A DNA stretch of 8,315 bases from CAZKTF01 sp964555565. GTDB lineage: Bacteria > Planctomycetota > JAJSAM01 > JAKLKS01. Positions within the stretch are counted from its first letter, which is position 1. Each line of letters begins with the position of its first letter. Location: assembly GCA_964555565.1 (NCBI GenBank), contig CAZKTF010000159.1, forward strand, positions 1 through 8,315. The letters run 5' to 3'. A program made the translations under genes and the position numbers. The notes below the pieces were generated by a model. It saw only the letters and a program-made list of their open reading frames with translations, did no database searches and was not told the origin of the DNA. Below are positions 1 to 5,444 of this stretch, piece by piece.

Positions 1-84
1 CCGGAACCAGAGTGACCTCAGCCTCGCCTACGGGGGGTCATTGCGGAACCGCTGGGCCCCCGGCGCGCCCCGTCCGGAAAGAGG

Positions 85-1026
85 CTACAGGCCGAGAAGC
101 GGCTGGACCTCCGCGATCCCCTGGCGGACGGCGTCCGACGACTTCCTGAGGACGGCCTTCTCGGCGTCGGTCAGGCGGAGCTCCACGATCCGCCGCATCC
201 CGCCCTTCCCGAGCACGACGGGCACCCCCAGGCAGACGTCCCGCTCGCCGTACTCCCCCTCGAGCGCGACGCAGGCGGGGACGAGGTGGCCGCGGTCGGA
301 CAGGACCGCCTCGGCCATCTGGGCGACCGAGGTGCCCGGGGCGTAGTACGCCGAGCCGGTCTTGAGGAGGTTCACGATCTCCGCGCCGCCCTTGCGCGTG
401 CGGTCCGACAGGCGCTCGATGGCCGCCGCGTCCAGGAGCTCCGTGATCGGGATCCCGTTCACCGTGGAGTAGCGCGGGAGCGGGACCATCGTGTCGCCGT
501 GCCCGCCCAGGACCATGGCGGCGACGTCGAGGACCGACACCCCCAGTTCCATGGCGATGAAGGTGCGGAAGCGCGCGCTGTCCAGCACGCCCGCCATCCC
601 GAGGACCCGCTGCCGCGGGAACCCGGTGACGGTCTTCGCCACCCAGGTCATCACGTCGAGCGGGTTCGTGACCATCAGGACGACGGCGTCCGGCGCCCCC
701 GCCTTCACGGCCTTCATGGCCCCGGACACGATGTCGCAGTTCTTCTTGAGGAGGTCCATCCGGTCCATGCCGGGCTTGCGCGCGAGGCCTGCGGTCATGA
801 CGACGACGTCGGCGCCCTTCACCGCCGCGGCGATGTCGTTGCTCCCCGTGACCGCGCTGTCGAAGTCCTGCAGCGGGCCGGCCTGCCGGATGTCCAGCGC
901 CTTGCCCTGGGGCATCCCCTCGACGACGTCGGCGAGGACGATGCTGGAAGCGGCGTTGCGCTGGGCCAGGACGTGCGCGCAGGTCGCGCCGACGTTCCCC
1001 GCCCCGATGACGGTCACCTTCGCCAT
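85..1026 (-). CDS. mdh: Malate dehydrogenase (LDH-like, NAD-dependent)
   Basis: Cytoplasmic enzyme that interconverts malate and oxaloacetate using NAD(H) in the TCA cycle. The 313-residue product is full length for the LDH-like malate dehydrogenase family. Visible landmarks are the Rossmann glycine motif GAGNVGAT (residues 8-15), an acidic D33 at the end of the second strand that suits NAD rather than NADP, and the mobile-loop segment LARKPGMDR (81-89). In that loop R83 and R89 are the substrate arginines; an arginine at the first position is the malate signature, where lactate dehydrogenases have glutamine. VTNPLD follows (119-124, N121), then LDSARFR (148-154, with D149 and R152) and GGHGD (174-178) with catalytic H176. 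The ATG is supported by the Shine-Dalgarno sequence at 1032-1038; the stop is TAG. It lies 54 bp downstream of the TPR gene on the same strand, so co-transcription is possible, but its housekeeping role differs from the exported proteins upstream. The functional call is firm; the substrate assignment rests on the loop residues. Confidence 0.95.
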   Translation of the reverse strand: MAKVTVIGAGNVGATCAHVLAQRNAASSIVLADVVEGMPQGKALDIRQAGPLQDFDSAVTGSNDIAAAVKGADVVVMTAGLARKPGMDRMDLLKKNCDIVSGAMKAVKAGAPDAVVLMVTNPLDVMTWVAKTVTGFPRQRVLGMAGVLDSARFRTFIAMELGVSVLDVAAMVLGGHGDTMVPLPRYSTVNGIPITELLDAAAIERLSDRTRKGGAEIVNLLKTGSAYYAPGTSVAQMAEAVLSDRGHLVPACVALEGEYGERDVCLGVPVVLGKGGMRRIVELRLTDAEKAVLRKSSDAVRQGIAEVQPLLGL

Positions 1027-1031
1027 GGTCG

Positions 1032-1038
1032 TCCTCCC
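1032..1038 (-). promoter_or_regulatory. Ribosome binding site of mdh
   Basis: On the minus strand this reads GGGAGGA, followed by a 5-nt spacer and the ATG at 1026. It is the only strong Shine-Dalgarno match in front of any of the four genes and fixes the mdh start. The 54-bp gap that holds it (1027-1080) shows no clear terminator or promoter. Confidence 0.8.
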
Positions 1039-1080
1039 GGTCCCGGCGTCCGGCCGGCGACCCCGCGAGTTTAGCCGGGG

Positions 1081-2445
1081 CTAGGAGCCCTTCTTCGACT
1101 CTTCCGGCGGCGGCGGGGGATCCCCGTCAAGGGCCGGGGGGGTCTCCCGCGGCGGCGGGGGCTTCTCCGCCGGGGGCTCTCCCCCGGCCGGCGCCGGGTC
1201 CGTTTCCCCGGGCTTGTCCCCGGGCCTCTCCCCGGGCGGGGGCGGGCCCTCGCGCCGCGTCTTCTGGCGCATGTGCTGCCGGCGTTCCTCCTCGGAGGCC
1301 TTCTGCCGCGCCTCGGCCTTCTCAAAACGCTGCAGGGCCTCCTTCGCCTCGTCGTCCCGCCCGAGCCCCTTGAGGCAGAGCATCATCTGGTAGTGGGCGC
1401 GGATCTGCTTCGGGTCCAGGTTGAGGGACAGCCGCAGGTGCTCGATGGCGGCCTCCCACTGCGCGCGCTTGACGAAGTAGGTCCCGCGCCAGTACTCGAA
1501 CTCCCCCGTGGTGGGGAACCGCTTCTCGTGCTCGCGGAAGGCGGCGTCGGCCTCGTCGAGGCGGTCCTTCTGGAGGAGGACCATGGCCTTCAGCATCCAC
1601 CCCTGCGGGTACCCCGGGTCCACCTTCACCGCCTCCTCGAGCAGCCTGAGGGCCTCCGCGTGGCGGTCCTGCTGCGCGAGGAGCGAGCCGAGCTCCCCGT
1701 AGGCGAAGGGGGACGTGGGGAAGCGGCGGAGGCAGTCCCGGAGGACCTTCTCCGCCTCCTTCGGCTGCTGGAGGAGGCGGTGGGCGACGGCGAGGTCGTA
1801 GAGGGCCCCGGGGACGAGGGGGTTCTCCGGGCTCAGGGCCACCGTCTCGCCGATGACGCGGACGGCGTCGTCGAGCCGGAAGGCCGCCACGAGGTCGCGC
1901 CCCCAGCCGAGCTGCGCCTTGAAGAGGCGGTCCCGGGCCTCGGCCGTGCGGAAGCCCCCCTTCACCGCCTCGCGGAACTCGAGCGCGGCTCCCTCGTAGT
2001 CGGCCAGGCGGTGGAGGATCGTCCCGCGCAGGAAGTGGAACTGCGCCGAGGTCGGGGCGAACTGCGCGAGGCGGTCCAGGAGCAGCGCCGCGTCCCCCCG
2101 CAGGCCGGCATCGGACGCGAGCAGGCCCGCCTCGGCCACCGGCGTCGGGTCGTCCGGCCTGAGGTCCGCCGCGGCGCGGAACGCGGAGAAGGCCTCGCGC
2201 AGCGCGGCCGGGTCGTTCCTCCGGAGCGCCCGCTCGGCGGCCGCCTCCGCCTGCCGCATCTGGAGCTGGAAGGCCGCGTCCTCCCTCTCGGAGCCCGCCG
2301 TGGCGGCCGGTGCCGGTCCGGGAGGCGACCCCTCCTCCGCCCGGGCCGCGGGCGCGGGGAGCAGGGACCCCGCGGCGAGGAACGCGACGAGGGGCGCGAG
2401 CGGGCGGAGGCGGCCGGAGCGGCGCAAGGGGACTACAGGATACAC
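1081..2445 (-). CDS. Exported tetratricopeptide-repeat protein with proline-rich C-terminal tail
   Basis: A 454-residue protein, probably acting outside the cytoplasm as a protein-interaction scaffold; the partner cannot be told. Residues 1-36 look like a Sec signal peptide: basic start (RRSGRLR), hydrophobic stretch at about 14-32, and an A-A-R-A site before EEGS. There is no lipobox cysteine. From about 65 to 377 the chain is a series of TPR-like helical pairs, clearest at 135-165 (FHFLRGTILHRLADYEGAALEF), 246-278 (SPFAYGELGSLLAQQDRHAEA), 279-311 (PQGWMLKAMVLLQKDRLDEAD) and 348-377. Residues 378-397 are charged and helical. Residues 398-454 are low-complexity, proline/glycine/glutamate-rich and end in SKKGS, so the tail is likely disordered. 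The start shown is a GTG with no good ribosome binding site; a TTG at 2427 would also keep the signal peptide. Two GGGGTCAGACC elements lie directly upstream. It sits between a toroid-protein gene and mdh on the same strand. Confidence 0.82.
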   Translation of the reverse strand: MYPVVPLRRSGRLRPLAPLVAFLAAGSLLPAPAARAEEGSPPGPAPAATAGSEREDAAFQLQMRQAEAAAERALRRNDPAALREAFSAFRAAADLRPDDPTPVAEAGLLASDAGLRGDAALLLDRLAQFAPTSAQFHFLRGTILHRLADYEGAALEFREAVKGGFRTAEARDRLFKAQLGWGRDLVAAFRLDDAVRVIGETVALSPENPLVPGALYDLAVAHRLLQQPKEAEKVLRDCLRRFPTSPFAYGELGSLLAQQDRHAEALRLLEEAVKVDPGYPQGWMLKAMVLLQKDRLDEADAAFREHEKRFPTTGEFEYWRGTYFVKRAQWEAAIEHLRLSLNLDPKQIRAHYQMMLCLKGLGRDDEAKEALQRFEKAEARQKASEEERRQHMRQKTRREGPPPPGERPGDKPGETDPAPAGGEPPAEKPPPPRETPPALDGDPPPPPEESKKGS

Positions 2446-2446
2446 C

Positions 2447-2473
2447 CCGGGCGGAGCATTGGGGTCAGACCCC
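2447..2473 (-). promoter_or_regulatory. Shared upstream box plus repeat box, TPR-gene copy
   Basis: CCGGGCGGAGCA (2447-2458), two free bases (TT), then GGGGTCAGACCCC. The same arrangement with AA in place of TT occurs at 8249-8275 in front of the first large gene. Both copies are in the same orientation relative to the gene, and here the box ends one base from the GTG start. Either the repeat family includes this flank or it is a shared upstream control region; the sequence does not decide which. Confidence 0.5.
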
Positions 2474-2503
2474 AGTCGTTTGCGAACGCTGGGGTCAGAC
2501 CTC
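2461..2503. repeat. GGGGTCAGACC palindromic element, copy 1 (43 bp)
   Basis: Outer boxes are GGGGTCAGACCCC (2461-2473) and GGGGTCAGACCTC (2491-2503). Between them AGTCGTT (2474-2480) pairs with AACGCT (2485-2490) around a TGCG loop, with one bulged T. Because each box is nearly self-complementary, the two outer boxes can also pair (11 of 13 positions, with mismatches at the central A and one outer position), giving one long hairpin. It lies 15 bp upstream of the GTG start of the TPR gene. It resembles REP/REPIN-type intergenic repeats; no transposase gene accompanies it here. Confidence 0.8.
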
Positions 2504-2531
2504 AGGCGCCCAGGTGGGTGAACTGGTACAT

Positions 2532-2593
2532 GGGGTCAGACCCCGCGCGTTTGCAAGGGGGATAAGCGTTGCAAACGCGCGAGGTCTGACCCC
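2532..2593. repeat. GGGGTCAGACC palindromic element, copy 2 (25-bp arms, 12-nt loop)
   Basis: Left arm 2532-2556 and right arm 2569-2593 are inverted copies that match at 24 of 25 positions; the single mismatch (2543/2582) becomes a G-U pair in minus-strand RNA. The loop is GGGGGATAAGCG (2557-2568). The outer part of each arm is the GGGGTCAGACC(C/T)C box and the inner part is GCGCGTTTGCAA. The element's last base is also the last base of the TAG stop codon of the large gene at 2593-5370, so the hairpin begins exactly at the end of that gene. It could end or stabilise that mRNA, but there is no T-tract on the gene strand, so it is not a standard intrinsic terminator. Confidence 0.88.
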
Positions 2594-5370
2594 TAGTCTT
2601 GCAGGATCGGCGCGTACCGGTAGTAGGTCTCGAGCGTGAGCACGCCCATGGCGGTGGCGTAGATCCGCCCGTAGACCCGGTCGGTGTTCCACCCGTCGAA
2701 GGAGCCGCGGTCGCATCCCGTGCGGTTCTGGAACACGGGGAGGATCCGACCGATCCGGCGGTTCCAGTCGCGGAAGAACCGCCCGCCCATCTGGTGGAGC
2801 GCGAGCGTGCAGTAGTAATAGGAGTACATGACCCACTGCCCCTTCGGCGTGAACCGGCCCGCGCGGGACCAGTCCTCCTTGCCCGGCTCCCCGAAGACGT
2901 CGAAGTCCGGGAGGTAGTTCTTCACGATGTAGTTCGCGCTCCCGATGCAGAACGGGTGGGAGCGGCGCCACCCGAGGAAGATCCGCGACATGAGCCCGAG
3001 CGGCGTCGTCGCGCGGCTCGCCGCGCCCGAGGGGTCCTGGTAGCCGGTCTGGAACAGGTACTTCGCGTCCTTCCCGACCTCGTACCCGTACTCCGAGTCG
3101 ATGTCGATCCACTCCTCGCGCGGCCCGTTCTGCGGGACCCGCTCCGAGAGCTGGTCGAAGGCCAGGTAGGCCCCCTCGAAGACGATGGGAGGGACGGGGA
3201 GCCCCGCCTTGTCGGCGCTCTTCAGCGAGAACAGGACCCAGGCCGAGACCGAGGAGTCCACCTCGGGGGTGTCCCGTGTGAGCGAGTAGCGCCATCCCCC
3301 CCGGTCGTTCATGAGCGTGAGCTCCCGCCCGAGGATCCGCTCCGCCGCGCGGCGGTAGGCCGGGTCCCCGGTGACGGCGAAGCCCTCGCAGAGCGCCTGG
3401 AGGGCGACGGGCCGGGCGTAGGCGCGGTTGAAGAGGAGGTCGGCCTCCGCGAAGTCCCCCCCGACCCCCACGGCGGAGACGAGGTAGTCGAGGCCGCGCC
3501 GTATGGCGTGGCGGTACTTCCCCGCCCCCGGGGCGTACCCCGCGCCCGTGAAGGAGAGGCAGGAGAGCCCCGTCGTGCCGCCGCGGGCGATCTGCGTGCG
3601 GGCCCCTGCCTTCGGGTCGCAGGGCTCCTTCGCGTCGCAGCGATCCTTGAAGGAGACGCAGTCCCAGGCCCCGTCCAGCCCCTGGTGGCGGGCCAGCCAC
3701 TGCAGGCCCCGCTGGACCGCCGCCTCGGTCTCCTTCGTCTGCCGGAACCCGCGGTTCTCCTTGTCGAACTCCTCGCGCCACCGCTCCCGCTCCAGGTGCT
3801 GCTGCTTCGCCGTGAAGAACTTCGGGTTCTTCTCCCACCAGCGCTCCCAGACGGAGGCGGAGGTCCCGAAGAAGTGGCCGGTCATCTTCTCGAGCGCCAT
3901 CTCCACCTGGAACTGCTCCCGGCTGCCGGCCTTCATCCGCCGGAGGAGGTCCAGCGCCAGGTCGAAGCCCTCCTTCGACTTCCAGGAGCCGAGCGCGATG
4001 CACCCGCGCTGCACGGTCTCGAAGGCGTCCGCCTCCTTCAGGCGCCGCGCGAAGTCGGCGATGGCCTCCGCGTCCGCCACCTTCCAGAAGGAGAGGGCGA
4101 GCGCCCGCCGGAGGAGCTCGCGCTTCTGCGAGAAGATGTTCGCCGCGAGGACCTTCGCGCTCTCCTTGACCCGAAGCTCCCCGAGGAGGAGGACCATGTA
4201 GAGGAGCTTGTCGTCCCCCTGGACACCGCCGATGCGGCGCAGGACCTGCGGGCCCGTGGAGGCCACGGCGGCCGCCCGGAGCCCCAGGTAGCACTGGCCG
4301 CGCACCTCGGGGTCCCGGTCGCCGGCGAGGGTGTCGAGGAGGACGTCGGCCCCCTCCTCCCGCAGCGACGGGCGATCCCTCTCCTTCGCGTCCGTCGGCG
4401 AGTTGGCCGGTCCGTTCGCCGCCGCGGGGGCCGCCGGGAGCCCCGGGAGGAGCCGCCCGAGCGCGACCGCCGCCGCGACGCGCACCTCCGTCGAGGGCGA
4501 GGCCGTGGCCGCCCGCAGCATCGCCAGGAGCTGCGGGACGTTGGCCTCCCGGGCGCAGGCCTCGATCGCCTTGGCCCTCGGTCCCGCGTCCTTCCCCCCG
4601 CTCGAGCGGCCCATCACCTGGGCGAAGACCTCCGGGTCCTCGATCCGCCCGAGCGCCTCGGCGCAGAACCAGGGGACGGACCCGTCTCCCGTGGAGAGGC
4701 CCGAGAGCAGCGCCGGGACCGCCCTGCGGTCCCCGATCCGCCCGAGGGCGAGGGCGGCCGCGCACCGCACCTCGGGGTCCCGGTCCGCGAGGAGGGCGAT
4801 CGCCGGGGCGACCGCGGCGGGGACGCGGCGCAGCCCGAGCGCCTCGACGGCGCGCACCCGCGCCTCCTTCGACGGGGCCGCCACGAGGGACCCGCAGAGG
4901 ATGTCGTCCGCCCCGGCCTCGCCGGCGAGGGTGGCCAGGTTCGCCATGGTCGCGGTTCCGCCCCCGTCCCCGGCGACGGACTTCTTCATCGACGCAAGGA
5001 GCCGGTCGCGGTCGAGGGCCGCCAGGAACTCCCCGGCGGTCGCCACGAAGGCCTCGTGCCGCGACGAGAGGGCGCGGGCGAGGACCCGGTCGTAGGCGTC
5101 CGCCCGGAGGGGTTCGAGGGCGCCGTCGAGTCCCCGCATCCGGGCGATGGCCGCGAGCGCGTCGTAGCGGGACTCGTCGTCGCCGGCGGCGTCGTCCAGC
5201 GCCTGGAGCCGCTCCGCGAGGTCCCTGGGGAAGAACCGGTCGTCCCGGGCGGGCGGGACCGGAGGGGCGGGCGGGGCCCCGGCCCCCCCCTCGGCGCGCA
5301 CGCCCGGGGGAGCGGCCGCGGGGAGGAACGCGAGGAGGACCGCGAGGGCTCCCCTGCGGCGGCGGTGCAT
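2593..5370 (-). CDS. Secreted HEAT-repeat / prenyltransferase-squalene-oxidase-like toroid protein (paralogue 2)
   Basis: A 925-residue exported protein of unknown function. Residues 1-26 are a signal peptide (MHRRRR n-region, AVLLAFL core, V-R-A site before EGG). DDRFFPRDLAERL (43-55) opens a region shared with the neighbour paralogue. About 135-480 is HEAT-like, clearest in DPEVRCAAALALGRIGDRRAVPALL (198-222) and DPEVRGQCYLGLRA (353-366). The junction MTGHFFG (496-502) with W508, W511 and W512 is a pattern I associate with planctomycete HEAT proteins. It leads into a charged linker ending FRQTKETE (542-549). About 550-925 is an alpha/alpha toroid: QW motif with Q563, G567 and W569, FTGAGY (607-612), GGWRY (691-695), DSSVSAW (705-711), HPFC (805-808) and C-terminus YYRYAPILQD. 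No DxDD motif is present, so terpene cyclase activity is doubtful. The ATG at 5370 is chosen because it gives a complete signal peptide; the ribosome binding site is weak (GGGGG close to the ATG). It lies 74 bp downstream of its paralogue, and its TAG stop abuts a palindromic repeat. Confidence 0.87.
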   Translation of the reverse strand: MHRRRRGALAVLLAFLPAAAPPGVRAEGGAGAPPAPPVPPARDDRFFPRDLAERLQALDDAAGDDESRYDALAAIARMRGLDGALEPLRADAYDRVLARALSSRHEAFVATAGEFLAALDRDRLLASMKKSVAGDGGGTATMANLATLAGEAGADDILCGSLVAAPSKEARVRAVEALGLRRVPAAVAPAIALLADRDPEVRCAAALALGRIGDRRAVPALLSGLSTGDGSVPWFCAEALGRIEDPEVFAQVMGRSSGGKDAGPRAKAIEACAREANVPQLLAMLRAATASPSTEVRVAAAVALGRLLPGLPAAPAAANGPANSPTDAKERDRPSLREEGADVLLDTLAGDRDPEVRGQCYLGLRAAAVASTGPQVLRRIGGVQGDDKLLYMVLLLGELRVKESAKVLAANIFSQKRELLRRALALSFWKVADAEAIADFARRLKEADAFETVQRGCIALGSWKSKEGFDLALDLLRRMKAGSREQFQVEMALEKMTGHFFGTSASVWERWWEKNPKFFTAKQQHLERERWREEFDKENRGFRQTKETEAAVQRGLQWLARHQGLDGAWDCVSFKDRCDAKEPCDPKAGARTQIARGGTTGLSCLSFTGAGYAPGAGKYRHAIRRGLDYLVSAVGVGGDFAEADLLFNRAYARPVALQALCEGFAVTGDPAYRRAAERILGRELTLMNDRGGWRYSLTRDTPEVDSSVSAWVLFSLKSADKAGLPVPPIVFEGAYLAFDQLSERVPQNGPREEWIDIDSEYGYEVGKDAKYLFQTGYQDPSGAASRATTPLGLMSRIFLGWRRSHPFCIGSANYIVKNYLPDFDVFGEPGKEDWSRAGRFTPKGQWVMYSYYYCTLALHQMGGRFFRDWNRRIGRILPVFQNRTGCDRGSFDGWNTDRVYGRIYATAMGVLTLETYYRYAPILQD

Positions 5371-5444
5371 GCCCCCATGGTAGCGGGGAGCCGCGGGATC
5401 GTCCGCAGCGCTTCCGCGGAGGCGTCATGGCGCCCTTCGAGCAT

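Noticed and set aside
1..84. Terminator or further gene downstream of mdh
   Set aside because: GC-rich with only a weak 4-bp stem near 53-70 and no T-tract; minus-strand frames stop within a few codons, so nothing can be supported.
85..1026. Lactate dehydrogenase
   Set aside because: The loop residue that sets specificity is arginine (R83 in LARKPG), as in malate dehydrogenases, not the glutamine of lactate dehydrogenases.
2461..2593. CRISPR array from the repeated GTCAGAC boxes
   Set aside because: Only four boxes, with uneven spacing and palindromic rather than unique spacers; no cas genes.
2593..5370. Squalene-hopene cyclase or other class II terpene cyclase
   Set aside because: QW-type motifs are present, but no DxDD acid motif is visible and the protein has a signal peptide and a long HEAT region, unlike hopene cyclases.
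2495..5428. A 977-codon minus-strand frame including an ATG at 5428
   Set aside because: It is an out-of-frame reading of the second toroid gene, dominated by Arg/Gly/Pro, with no domain signal.
5371..5444. Promoter or repeat copy between the two paralogues
   Set aside because: No GGGGTCAGACC box and no plausible -35/-10 pair; the gap looks like a simple intra-operon spacer.
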